The notes under the pieces were generated by a model, which was given only the letters and a program-made list of their open reading frames with translations, was not told the DNA's origin and made no database searches. Made by a program: the position numbers and the translations under genes. A DNA stretch of 64,000 nt from Verrucomicrobiales bacterium (lineage in GTDB: Bacteria; Verrucomicrobiota; Verrucomicrobiia; Verrucomicrobiales; DEV007), in assembly GCA_029213065.1 (NCBI GenBank), contig JARGPH010000005.1, positions 153,617 to 217,616 of the forward strand, written 5' to 3'. This document shows positions 32,267 to 41,146 of this stretch, one piece after another. The first letter of the stretch is position 1; each line of letters begins with the position of its first letter.

Positions 32267-34077
32267 TTAGCAGCAGTCGTTTCCGCTGCCTCGGTTTTCT
32301 TTGCGGGAGTGGTGCGCTTGTTCGTTTCGTTTTCGACGAAGGGTTTACTCAGGAAAACGACCTCTCCTTCTTTCACCCCGGAAGCAATCTCGATGAACTC
32401 ATCATTGAATCCTCCCGTCTCGACGACCTGGCGGAACGGCTTCCCGTCCCGTTTCGCGTAGACGACTGTCTCGGCCCGGTCAACCATGACACATTGAAGG
32501 GGAATCTTGATTACATCCTTCAGTTCGTCGGTGATGATTTCGAGTTTCACGCTCATGCCCGGCTTGAGCCAGTCGTGTGTTCCGTCGACGTCCACTTCGG
32601 TCGGGTAGACTTTCTGGTTCGGATTCTCATACCAACGGTTCGAATCCGGGAGCAGAGCCACCTTTTTAACCACTCCGGTTAATGTTTTGTCAGGTTCAGC
32701 GTCGGCAACGATCCTCGCCTTCTGTCCCACCTTGACCTTTTTGATCTGAGATTCCTGAATCGATACTTTGACGCCCATTCGTCGCATGTCAGGGATTGTG
32801 ATCATGGTCTGTTTGAAGCGGACCGAGGCACCTTCTTCAATTTTCGCTTCGTTTCCGCCGAAGTAGGGGTTCCGCTCGGATGAGCCATAAACCACCAGCC
32901 CGGGTTCGGTGGCAATGATGTTGCAGCTTTCGAGTTGGGTCGCGAGATCGGTGCGGCGCTTCTCTGCGAGTTTGAAAAGCTGCTCCATGTTACGGAACTT
33001 CGCCTCCGCCTGGGAGAGCTTAGCAAGTGCCTCGGTTTTCTCTCGGTCGAGCGCGTGAAGAGCGTCTTCGTATTTGGTGAGGAATTCCTCGGCGTTTTTC
33101 GGGAACTCGTAGCGACGGAAAAGGGAGAGGGAAGTTTGCGCGCTCAGTTCGGCGAGCTGAGCTTTTTTCAGGGCGACCCGCTGTTTATCGAGGGTGGCTT
33201 TGGCGATGAATTCGCGTTTCGCGAGCCGCTCCGACCCGAGGACGTTCTCAAGTTCGACTGCTGATTCACTCGTCGCAACAAGGAGAGCGTCCTGACGCTT
33301 ACGCCATTCCTGCTGGGCTTCGCCGTCGCCGAGATTATCCTCTTCGAGATACTTGGCAAAGTCGACCCGCTCCCAGTTTCCGCGTTCAATGATGACGTCG
33401 CGGTTCGCAGTCTGAATCTCCTCTCCCGTTGCCTCCTCGTCTTTCTGCAACCCCGCAGTGAGTCGCTCCCTGTACTTGGCTTCGTAGGCAGCGAGTGGGT
33501 CTTCGTCGTCGGGCAGGTTTCGCTGGCTCAGCACTTTGACTGAAATTCCTTCGCCGAGATATTTTTCAAAGTCCAACAGAGCAAAACGGACTGCTTGTCG
33601 TGCCACCTTGATTTCTTTTTCGCTTTCGGTCGACTGGATCGCGCGCGCCTCGTCGGCTTCGGTCATGGCGCCCTGTGCATTTTCGTATTCAATGTCGTGA
33701 GCTTCGATGCGCTCTTTAATCTCGGTGGGGTCGAGTTTGATGAGGACCTTCTTTTCTTCGACATCCTTTGCGGTGACCTCGTAGCCTTCGTCGACGATGG
33801 AGAGAATTTTGGCGCCGTCACGCGTTTCAACCTGAGACTTCAACTCGAGGGATTCGAGGGCGCGTAGATTTCCCCCTTCGAGAACGAGAATGGTGAGATC
33901 GCCGCGGGTAACTTTTGCGGTGGTTCGCTCAATCGATACCGAACCGGATTGGGAGAGCCACTGCCAGGTGAGAAACGCGATAGCGATGAGAGCGACGAAA
34001 GCGATGATTTTGGCAAAGCCGTTATTCGTTGTCTTCCTGTTACTTATCGGATCAGCGGCGTGCGCTTCGGTTTCCAT
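32263..34077 (-). CDS. HlyD/MacA-family periplasmic adaptor of an ABC exporter
   Basis: 604 residues. An N-terminal anchor helix (AKIIAFVALIAIAFLTWQWL) is followed by a lipoyl/barrel segment (TAKVTRGDLTILVLEGG), a long coiled-coil hairpin (about 145-380, Glu/Lys/Ala-rich) and beta-barrel and membrane-proximal domains (SIQESQIKKVKVGQKARIV and later). It is long for the MacA family because of the extended coiled coil. A Lys/Thr/Ala-rich tail ends the protein. Co-translated with the MacB-like gene. Confidence 0.9.
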   Translation of the reverse strand: METEAHAADPISNRKTTNNGFAKIIAFVALIAIAFLTWQWLSQSGSVSIERTTAKVTRGDLTILVLEGGNLRALESLELKSQVETRDGAKILSIVDEGYEVTAKDVEEKKVLIKLDPTEIKERIEAHDIEYENAQGAMTEADEARAIQSTESEKEIKVARQAVRFALLDFEKYLGEGISVKVLSQRNLPDDEDPLAAYEAKYRERLTAGLQKDEEATGEEIQTANRDVIIERGNWERVDFAKYLEEDNLGDGEAQQEWRKRQDALLVATSESAVELENVLGSERLAKREFIAKATLDKQRVALKKAQLAELSAQTSLSLFRRYEFPKNAEEFLTKYEDALHALDREKTEALAKLSQAEAKFRNMEQLFKLAEKRRTDLATQLESCNIIATEPGLVVYGSSERNPYFGGNEAKIEEGASVRFKQTMITIPDMRRMGVKVSIQESQIKKVKVGQKARIVADAEPDKTLTGVVKKVALLPDSNRWYENPNQKVYPTEVDVDGTHDWLKPGMSVKLEIITDELKDVIKIPLQCVMVDRAETVVYAKRDGKPFRQVVETGGFNDEFIEIASGVKEGEVVFLSKPFVENETNKRTTPAKKTEAAETTAAK

Positions 34078-34396
34078 TGTGCTCTTCCCTTAGTGACTCA
34101 ACTCAGGAAGGAGTATTCCGATTTAACGCTGGAAACGAAGAAAAAAAACTGAACTTTCCACGACCGGCGGGGTGTCAGGATACGGGCAGTTTTTCTCTCA
34201 ATTTGGCTTGTTTGAGAAGGCCGGTGATAAGCGAGCTCGCGCAGAATGCACGATGAAACAGGGTTGATTGCACGATTCAACAGGGTTGGGTTGCTGACCG
34301 CCCGGCTGAATTTCGGCCGGTTTGAAAAAATGCTGACTTTTACCCGCCGGGGAATGACTTGCCCGGTTGCACGATTTATCGTTCCTTCACTCGAGT
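34078..34396 (+). other. Divergent promoter region between exporter and kinase genes
   Basis: About 320 bases without a gene. It holds direct repeats of a 22-base unit (34247-34268, 34269-34290; core TGCACGAT...AACAGGGTTG) and a third TTGCACGATTTATCG at about 34367, just upstream of the kinase start. The left end has an A-rich stretch near 34137-34150. Confidence 0.5.
34247..34290 (+). repeat. 22-base direct repeat upstream of the kinase gene
   Basis: Two adjacent copies, TGCACGATGAAACAGGGTTG and TGCACGATTCAACAGGGTTG, differ at two positions. With TTGCACGAT again at about 34367, they could be binding sites of a regulator shared by the divergent genes. CCCTGTTG-type words recur in other gaps of the window (about 37,100 and 63,170). 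Confidence 0.5.
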
Positions 34397-35452
34397 ATGC
34401 AGGAGCAGTCAATTTACCTTGATCGATATCAGCTGCTTCGCCTTCTCGGCCGGGGCGGAATGGGAGAGGTATGGCTGGCCCGGGATCTGGAACTCGAGGC
34501 GGAAGTTGCTTTGAAGTTCCTTGTCTCGTCATTCGATGAAAAAGAGACTGAGATTCTGCGAAGGGAAACCAAGCAGGCTCGTAAATTGAGTCATCCCCAT
34601 ATCCTCTCCGTTTACGATTTCCACACTCAGGTTGATGGCGTTGCGGCGATCAGTATGGAGTATGCGCCCGGTGGATCCCTCGGGAATTTAGTCAGTCGCG
34701 GTGTTCCCGTGCTCGAGGTGAGCGAACTCTCGAACTGGATTCTACAGGTCTGTGATGCGCTCAGTTATGCGCACGAGGAGTGCGGGTTGGTTCATCGCGA
34801 TATTAAGCCTCACAATATCATGCTCAGTGGATTCGAATCGGTTAAGCTGGCCGATTTTGGACTCTCTGCCCAGCTCGCAATGTCGCTGGACTCCGAGTCG
34901 GAAAGGGTGATCGGGAACCGCCTCACCCTCCATTACGCCTCGCCCCAGGTGGTTTGGAACCCATACGAGAGTCATTACCTGAATGATGTTTACGCACTGG
35001 GTGTGACGATCTTCAAGCTGCTGACAGCAACTTATCCGTTCAAGGATCCCAGAGCGGATTTCTGGAGTTGGGATCCTGATAATCTACTTTCAATGTCAGA
35101 GCGACGGAAAGAGAACGGGTTTGGTTGCGAGCCGATTCCCCGGCGCTGGAATTATGCGGTTGCGAAGTGTTTGGCTGAAGATCCATCTGATCGCCCCGCG
35201 AGCATTCGTGAATTTAAAGAGCTGTTGATTGGAGATTCATCTGAAAGGGCGGCAGAGATTTCCGTTCCGCTTCCTCCATCGCAAAGGGAGAAAACCGCTA
35301 AATCGGGAGGGCTTTTATCCCGCCTCGTGGTGTTTGTGATCGCTGCTGCGGTTACGGGATTGCTGGTGGGAATTCTCTGGGGGCTCTTTGAGATTGTGAA
35401 TCGTGAAGAGGTCGCCTCTTCAGTTCCAAGGACAGAGATCGTCGAGCCGTAA
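34397..35452 (+). CDS. Membrane-anchored Hanks-type Ser/Thr protein kinase
   Basis: 351 residues from the ATG at 34397. Complete kinase motifs: glycine loop GRGGMGEV (18-25), K40 (VALKF), catalytic loop HRDIKPHN (133-140), DFG (153-155), then an activation segment without a usual TP site and a YALGVTIF helix. The kinase domain ends near 285. A Pro/Ser linker leads to one transmembrane helix (about 312-334) and a short exterior tail. The layout resembles bacterial PknB-type kinases but lacks PASTA or sensor repeats outside. Likely phosphorylates cytoplasmic Ser/Thr targets in response to an unknown envelope cue. Confidence 0.95.
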   Translation: MQEQSIYLDRYQLLRLLGRGGMGEVWLARDLELEAEVALKFLVSSFDEKETEILRRETKQARKLSHPHILSVYDFHTQVDGVAAISMEYAPGGSLGNLVSRGVPVLEVSELSNWILQVCDALSYAHEECGLVHRDIKPHNIMLSGFESVKLADFGLSAQLAMSLDSESERVIGNRLTLHYASPQVVWNPYESHYLNDVYALGVTIFKLLTATYPFKDPRADFWSWDPDNLLSMSERRKENGFGCEPIPRRWNYAVAKCLAEDPSDRPASIREFKELLIGDSSERAAEISVPLPPSQREKTAKSGGLLSRLVVFVIAAAVTGLLVGILWGLFEIVNREEVASSVPRTEIVEP

Positions 35453-35620
35453 GAGTAGATCTCATCGGGATTTTCCGGGTTGAGAGGCGGTTCGGGAAGC
35501 GGTGAAAGGGTTCGCAGGCTGAGTGGTAGGAAACTTGCGATGTAATAAGGTAGCGTTCCCGGAGCGTTTTTGGTTAAATGCTGAACGTGTCGTCAGGTTA
35601 ACCCATAGAAATCTATCCTT

Positions 35621-36883
35621 ATGAATTCATCAGTTGTCAGCAGGTCAGTGATCACCGTCGTCTCGGTGGTCGTTTTTGGATTCGCGATTTATTTCGGGCG
35701 CAGCCTGATTTCGCAACTCTTTCCGGAGGATCGTTCAAACGATCTGGTTTCTACCAGTGAATCGGGTGAGTTGAGCAATACTGATGAAGGGAGAAAGGCG
35801 ACGGGTGTCAGCGACGATAAGTCTGATGCAAACGATACTGAGCCGGGCGAAGGCCCATCCATCGTTGAGAGCGCTGAGACAGTCGAACCGGAAGGGGCCT
35901 CCGAAGCTGACGTGGAAGTAAGGAAGAGCGCCTTTGAGGGATACTTCGAGCCGGCCGGTTTTGAATCCCCTTCAAAAGAAGTTGTGATTTCTGCAGAGGC
36001 TTCAATGCCTGCCAGCGGGGACGGGGACCTTGCCTTCAATTCAGAATCAGACCGTGAAACTGAAAGGGCGAACCTCGGTGCTCCACCAAAAGCGGATGGT
36101 CCCGATGAGGCGGAAAATGATCCTGAAATTACCCCTCCAGTTGTCGACGAGTTGGTAGATACAACCACTTTGATCGACACACTGGAGAGTGCGGAAGCAC
36201 GAGCCAAGCTAAGTGTCGGAACTGGTGACGGGAGTGCGGCCGGGCTCGCCATCGCTGCCGGAGGGAGTGAGGTCGCAGCCGAAGTTGCAAGCGGAGTGAC
36301 GGATTCGCTCCCATTGCCACCTGTGGTCTCGACGGTCGATTTGAATACCGCGCCCGTCGCAGATCTGCCCGCTGAAGTTGTGGGTGAACTGGTAAATGCG
36401 CCGGCGCCTGCGAGAGCACCGCAAGCGACTCTCGAAAGGGCACCGCGCCCCGGAATGATCTATTCCAATGCTTTGGGAGGCAGTGTCAGCGGTTTGATCG
36501 GCGGAATGGACAGGCCTGCTTCGTCGACGAGTCGGGTGAGAGATCGCGATGAGGTGGTCTCAGGTGGATACGCAGGACAAGGCGGGGGCGCTTCTGCCGG
36601 TATCGTTGTGAATCAAGCCTCCGTGAACGGTGGCGTTGCTGCGGGGATGCCGTCGACGGCCCCTTCGCTGCCGGTTTCTCAGTTGCCTTCGATCATCGGG
36701 CCCGCTGCCGGAAATGTGACCGGTTCGACCGGAGGTATCGTTCCGCCGGTGCCAACTGCGACGACGTCCGGCGCGGAGGCACTTAACGCTGTAGTGCCAT
36801 CCGTTTCAGTTGGCCTCCCCGGTTTGGGGATTAACACCGGGGGCGCCGGTGTCGGCGTGAATCTGAATCTGAACCTTCCGTAA
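35621..36883 (+). CDS. Single-pass anchored low-complexity protein
   Basis: 420 residues. One N-terminal hydrophobic helix (VITVVSVVVFGFAIYFG) serves as an uncleaved anchor. The remainder is acidic and low-complexity: Ser/Glu/Asp-rich to about residue 180, then Ala/Val/Pro-rich, then a Gly/Asn-rich C-terminus (LPGLGINTGGAGVGVNLN). No enzymatic motif is visible. It follows the kinase by 170 bases and could be a substrate or partner, but this is only positional. Overall composition resembles the Gly/Ser tail of the pseudopilin at 25496. Confidence 0.65.
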   Translation: MNSSVVSRSVITVVSVVVFGFAIYFGRSLISQLFPEDRSNDLVSTSESGELSNTDEGRKATGVSDDKSDANDTEPGEGPSIVESAETVEPEGASEADVEVRKSAFEGYFEPAGFESPSKEVVISAEASMPASGDGDLAFNSESDRETERANLGAPPKADGPDEAENDPEITPPVVDELVDTTTLIDTLESAEARAKLSVGTGDGSAAGLAIAAGGSEVAAEVASGVTDSLPLPPVVSTVDLNTAPVADLPAEVVGELVNAPAPARAPQATLERAPRPGMIYSNALGGSVSGLIGGMDRPASSTSRVRDRDEVVSGGYAGQGGGASAGIVVNQASVNGGVAAGMPSTAPSLPVSQLPSIIGPAAGNVTGSTGGIVPPVPTATTSGAEALNAVVPSVSVGLPGLGINTGGAGVGVNLNLNLP

Positions 36884-37205
36884 GGATACCCACACGGTCG
36901 GGAATAGAGCTTATCTCCCAAAGCCCATCGCGGCGAATTGCAGAGACTGGCTGAATCAAAACGATCAGGGAAGCTTCTGGCGAAAGTCCGGAGAGCGTAT
37001 CGAGTTCAAAAGTGATTCGGGAGGGGGACCTCGGCGAATAGATATCGAGTGATACTATCCCGGCTTTCAAGGCAAATCGGCATCCGGCGGGACCCAACCC
37101 TGTTGGGTCGATGGCTTGACCCTCTTGACTCATTCCTGCAGAAGCGTGCCTGATCCCGTCGGAGATTTTGATGGATTCTGTGACCGGAAAATCAGAGAGT
37201 TTGGA
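36884..37205. other. Intergenic region upstream of the sulfatase island
   Basis: About 320 bases. It contains the hairpin GACCCAA/TTGGGTC (37091-37109, loop CCCTG), a possible weak terminator or regulator site. A minus-strand frame (36831-37133, about 100 codons) is open but overlaps the preceding gene and is not convincing. The in-frame extension of the sulfatase gene begins at 37116 but its signal peptide starts at 37206. Confidence 0.4.
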
Positions 37206-39281
37206 ATGCTCCGGTTATTGTTTTTCGGCTTCGTTTGCCTCTTTGGTTTTGTCAGTGAAGGATGGGCGGTTGAGAAGCCCAATGTCATTTTTATGATGGC
37301 TGATGACATGGGGATGGGGGACACGAGCGCCTATCAGGATTTCACCGGCAACGCCGATGCGGTTCAGCTCGCGACGCCTAACATGGAACGACTCGCCCGA
37401 ATGGGAGTGCGATTCACGGATGCTCACACGCCCTCGTCACGCTGTTCGCTGACCCGCTACGGGTTGCTAACAGGGCGTTATCCGTGGCGGAACCGGCTCA
37501 AATACTGGGTCCTTTTCGGGACGCAGGGCGACCCGATGATCGAGCGGGATCGACCTACCCTCGCGACGATGTTTCAGGACGCGGGATACGGAACAGCGAT
37601 CGTGGGGAAATGGCATGTCGGCTTGCGTTTTCGTCGCTCCGACGGGAGTCCTGCGGCGGGTTGGGAGGATGCCGACCTGACTCAGCCCTTGTTCGATTCT
37701 CCTGTGGATCACGGATTCGAGTTTGCGAGATACACCTCGAGGTCCCATGGCACTTCGGGGCCTTCGCTCCGTGGGAAGGGAAAGAAGCCCAATGGACCTG
37801 CGCAAAGCGCGGGGCCGGGGCATCTCCACGGGGCTGAAATTGTGGGTGCGACAGGCAGGGGAAAGGAACTCATTGCGGATGGTGAAGATGCCTACGTTTT
37901 TAATGAGCTGGGAGGCCGGCACTCGGACATGGCGATTGAGTATCTATCGACCCATCTCGATGGGGGTGAGAACGCGGCGAAGCCCTTTTTTCTCTACTAC
38001 CCGTCACCGTCGAATCACTCGCCCTACACGCCGGATACTCATATTGGAGATAAGCCGAGTCGGGGCGCCTCGAGAACGAAGTCGGGGGAAGCGATGGATC
38101 TGCGGCATGATTTTATCTACGAGAACGACCTCATTCTGGGGCGTTTTATCGACTGGTTGGAAGAAAATGACGATCCAAGGAACCCGGGAAAGAAGCTGAT
38201 CGAGACGACCCTGGTGGTTTTCACGAGTGACAACGGAGCGGAGAAAAACAGTAAGGTCGCGACGGGGCCGTTTCGCAGCAACAAAGGTTCGACTTACGAG
38301 GGCGGGCATCGCGTTCCCTACCTGGTGGCTTGGGGAGCCGGCGGTATTGGAGATGGCGATGCCGCGACGGATGGTGTCACGAGCGGTGAACTGGTTTGTC
38401 ATACCGATGTGTTTGCGACTCTCGCTGAACTGATCGGGAGCGAACTTCCGAATCCTCTTGAAGGAGAACGGGGGGCGGAAGACAGCTTCAGTGTCCTCAA
38501 AGCCTGGCGCGGCGGAGTGCTCGACGAGCGGCCGCCTGTATTTGCTCATGATCACAAAGAGGACAAAAACGATCCCGCAGTGGCGGCGATACGGCTGGAT
38601 TCACCGACGGTGGATGGCGAGGTGGTGAAGGGGCAGTGGAAGCTGTTTTTCGATGCCGATTTGCTCCGAAGCGGCAAAACGGTGCCGGTTGAGCTGTATG
38701 ACTTGAGTTCCGATTCCCCGGAGGAAAATAACCGAATCAGTGAGCCCGGATTGGAGCCGCTCGTGAAACATCTCAGTGGTGTTGCGCTGGATCACCGGAA
38801 TGCGGGCGGGCATCGGCTCGCCGCGGCGGCGATGGGGGATCCGGTTCTTTTCGATTTTCGGGGGGACGGGAAAATTGCGTCATCCCATCGCAAGGGCGGC
38901 GTTGAGGTGACGCTGTCCCCGTCGTCCGGTGAGCTGTCGGCGAATCCCCGTGGTGTCGGCGTGAGCGGTGGAGCGTTTGCGCAAGTCGAGGGCGGCGAGT
39001 CTATCTCGATCACTTTTGACGGGGACGTCGTCGTGCAATCCGCAGCTGTCGTGACTGGAAATGGTGTCTGTGGAGGTTTCTATCAGGTTGGTGACAAGGC
39101 GCCTCTGGCGATCTACTGCGTCGACGGGGATATTGACGATAAAGATCAGTCCGGGGTTCTCAGTGATATCGGGGTGGTGAAGAAGGGTGAATCGTTCGTT
39201 TTGAGCAGCGCGCCCCACTACGGATCAGAGACTCCGGGGCAGTGGCGCCTGCAGTCGCTTTCGGTGCGGGCCCTGCCGTAA
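37206..39281 (+). CDS. Exported sulfatase with variant CSLTR active-site motif
   Basis: 691 residues from the ATG at 37206. Signal peptide MLRLLFFGFVCLFGF...GWA. Type I sulfatase features: metal-binding ADDMGMGD, core FGly site, GKWHVG, and SDNGAEKNS. The formylglycine motif reads CSLTRYGLLTGR instead of CxPxR, so Leu replaces the conserved Pro; conversion of the Cys may be less efficient or need another enzyme. After about 560 comes a beta-rich C-terminal domain (VTLSPSSGELSANPRGVGVS). Sulfatases of this kind hydrolyse sulfate esters of marine or host polysaccharides in the periplasm or outside. First gene of the island. Confidence 0.9.
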   Translation: MLRLLFFGFVCLFGFVSEGWAVEKPNVIFMMADDMGMGDTSAYQDFTGNADAVQLATPNMERLARMGVRFTDAHTPSSRCSLTRYGLLTGRYPWRNRLKYWVLFGTQGDPMIERDRPTLATMFQDAGYGTAIVGKWHVGLRFRRSDGSPAAGWEDADLTQPLFDSPVDHGFEFARYTSRSHGTSGPSLRGKGKKPNGPAQSAGPGHLHGAEIVGATGRGKELIADGEDAYVFNELGGRHSDMAIEYLSTHLDGGENAAKPFFLYYPSPSNHSPYTPDTHIGDKPSRGASRTKSGEAMDLRHDFIYENDLILGRFIDWLEENDDPRNPGKKLIETTLVVFTSDNGAEKNSKVATGPFRSNKGSTYEGGHRVPYLVAWGAGGIGDGDAATDGVTSGELVCHTDVFATLAELIGSELPNPLEGERGAEDSFSVLKAWRGGVLDERPPVFAHDHKEDKNDPAVAAIRLDSPTVDGEVVKGQWKLFFDADLLRSGKTVPVELYDLSSDSPEENNRISEPGLEPLVKHLSGVALDHRNAGGHRLAAAAMGDPVLFDFRGDGKIASSHRKGGVEVTLSPSSGELSANPRGVGVSGGAFAQVEGGESISITFDGDVVVQSAAVVTGNGVCGGFYQVGDKAPLAIYCVDGDIDDKDQSGVLSDIGVVKKGESFVLSSAPHYGSETPGQWRLQSLSVRALP

Positions 39282-39355
39282 GAGTGGGCTCCTATGGCGT
39301 GATACGGCGGGGCACCTGCCTTGCAAAATGGCGGAGTCCTGTCGAGATTGAGGAG

Positions 39356-41113
39356 ATGTCTTTTGCAAAGTATCTCCTCGTTTTTTTTGCTGGATTAGCC
39401 CTGATCGGCGCCGGTTCAGTGCAGGCGGCCCCGCGTCCTAACATCATCATCGTGATGCCCGATGATATGGGCTACGGCGATCTCGGTTCAACGGGGAATT
39501 CGGTGATCCGGACTCCGAATATTGACCGGCTTTCAACCGAGAGCGCGGAAATGACGAATTTCTATGTCAGTCCGGTGTGTTCTCCGACCCGGGCGTCGCT
39601 CATGACGGGGCGCTACAACTACCGCACGCGGGTCATCGACACTTTCAAAGGTCGTTCGATGATGGAGCCCGATGAGGTAACGATTGCGGAGGCGCTCAAG
39701 GAGGCCGGTTATGTGACGGGGATTTTCGGGAAATGGCACCTCGGTGATAATTTTCCGCTTCGTCCGCAGGAACAGGGATTTGACGAGGTGTTGATTCATC
39801 GCGGTGGGGGGCTCGCACAACCGTCGGAGCCGATTGAGAATGATCGTCGTTACACCGATCCGATTCTTTTTCACAACGGGGAACAGGTTCAGACGAAGGG
39901 GTACTGCACCGATGTCTATTTTGATGCCGCGATCGATTTCATGAAGAAAAGCAAAGAGGCGGGGGATCCGTTTTTTGTGTATCTCCCGCCGAATGCGCCG
40001 CACGGCCCTTATCATGACGTGCCGGAGGATTTGCTGGCCTACTACAAGTCGATTGACCTCACCCCGGCACTCGCAGGCAACACCAGCGAGAAACACAAGG
40101 ACACGGTCGCCCGCGTTTTCGCGATGGTTGAGAACATCGATGAGAACATGGGCAAAATGGACGACTACCTGAAAGAGTCCGGTCTGATCGACAACACTCT
40201 GGTGCTCTTTTTCACGGATAATGGCCCTAACACGATGCGATACGTGGGGCCGTTTCGCGGGATGAAGGCCGGCGTCCACGAGGGCGGCATTCACACGATG
40301 TTCTACGCGCGGTGGCCTGAAGTGCTTAAGGCGGGGACAAAGAGCGATCGCATTGCCGCCCATATCGATATCATGCCGACTCTGCTGGAGGCAGCGGGCG
40401 CGGCGACTCCTGAAGGGGGCGAGTTCGACGGGAAAAGTATTTTGCCCTTGCTGAAAGGCGAGTCGGAAGGCTGGCCGGACCGTGCTCTTGTTCTTCAGAG
40501 TCATCGCGGAGATGTCCCGCAGCCGTTTCATCATTTCGCACTGAGAACACAGGACTGGAAGCTGCTTCGCGGAAGCGGGTTTGGCCTCGAGAGCCTTGAG
40601 GGAAAAACGAAGATTCCCGGATTTGAGCTCTATAAGATTTCGGAAGATCCGGGGGAATCGAAGAATCTTTTTGGAAGTGAGCCGGAGAAGGTAAAGGAAT
40701 TGCGTCAGAAATATACCGCATGGATGAAGGACGTTTCGACGACAAGGGAGGACAATTATGCGCCACCGCGTATTTTCCTCGGCGTGGATGAGGAACTCAT
40801 TTCTGATCTCTCGATTCAGGACTGGCGGGTCGGCGATGAGGCCGGTTGGGGATCTGCCGGCAAATGGATGGTGGATTTTAAGCGAACGGGGCCCTACGAG
40901 GTGTCGGTTTCCTGGACGGATCCCGTCGGTGCGCGGAGTATCACGTTGAATATCGGCGAGAGATCCACCGTCGGGGAGCTGGCAGCGGGAGAAAGCACCA
41001 TGACCTTTCCAGCAGTGAGCGTCCCTGAGGGCGAAACCGCCGTATCCGTGGAAGTGGGCGGAGAGATAAAAAAGGGGGAGACGCTTCGCTTTGTCACTTT
41101 TGAAAGACAGTAA
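39356..41113 (+). CDS. Exported sulfatase
   Basis: 585 residues from the ATG at 39356, after an AGGAG ribosome site. Signal peptide ends AGSVQA. Active-site motifs are canonical: PDDMGYGD, CSPTRASLMTGR, GKWHLG and TDNGPNTMR. The domain ends near 485 (TAWMKDVSTT). A C-terminal beta-sandwich-like region follows (PYEVSVSWTDPVG, ARSITLNIGE), possibly for carbohydrate contact. It follows the first sulfatase by about 75 bases and precedes a cytochrome gene, suggesting joint transcription. Substrate unknown. Confidence 0.94.
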   Translation: MSFAKYLLVFFAGLALIGAGSVQAAPRPNIIIVMPDDMGYGDLGSTGNSVIRTPNIDRLSTESAEMTNFYVSPVCSPTRASLMTGRYNYRTRVIDTFKGRSMMEPDEVTIAEALKEAGYVTGIFGKWHLGDNFPLRPQEQGFDEVLIHRGGGLAQPSEPIENDRRYTDPILFHNGEQVQTKGYCTDVYFDAAIDFMKKSKEAGDPFFVYLPPNAPHGPYHDVPEDLLAYYKSIDLTPALAGNTSEKHKDTVARVFAMVENIDENMGKMDDYLKESGLIDNTLVLFFTDNGPNTMRYVGPFRGMKAGVHEGGIHTMFYARWPEVLKAGTKSDRIAAHIDIMPTLLEAAGAATPEGGEFDGKSILPLLKGESEGWPDRALVLQSHRGDVPQPFHHFALRTQDWKLLRGSGFGLESLEGKTKIPGFELYKISEDPGESKNLFGSEPEKVKELRQKYTAWMKDVSTTREDNYAPPRIFLGVDEELISDLSIQDWRVGDEAGWGSAGKWMVDFKRTGPYEVSVSWTDPVGARSITLNIGERSTVGELAAGESTMTFPAVSVPEGETAVSVEVGGEIKKGETLRFVTFERQ

Positions 41114-41146
41114 CGGTCCCCGGTTTTACTAAACAAAATTTTTGAG

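Noticed and set aside
31439..32461. Plus-strand open frame of 340 codons
   Set aside because: It lies opposite the MacB and HlyD-like genes, whose motifs are complete; it is an antisense shadow.
39533..40534. Minus-strand open frame of 333 codons
   Set aside because: Antisense to the second sulfatase, which has a full set of active-site motifs.
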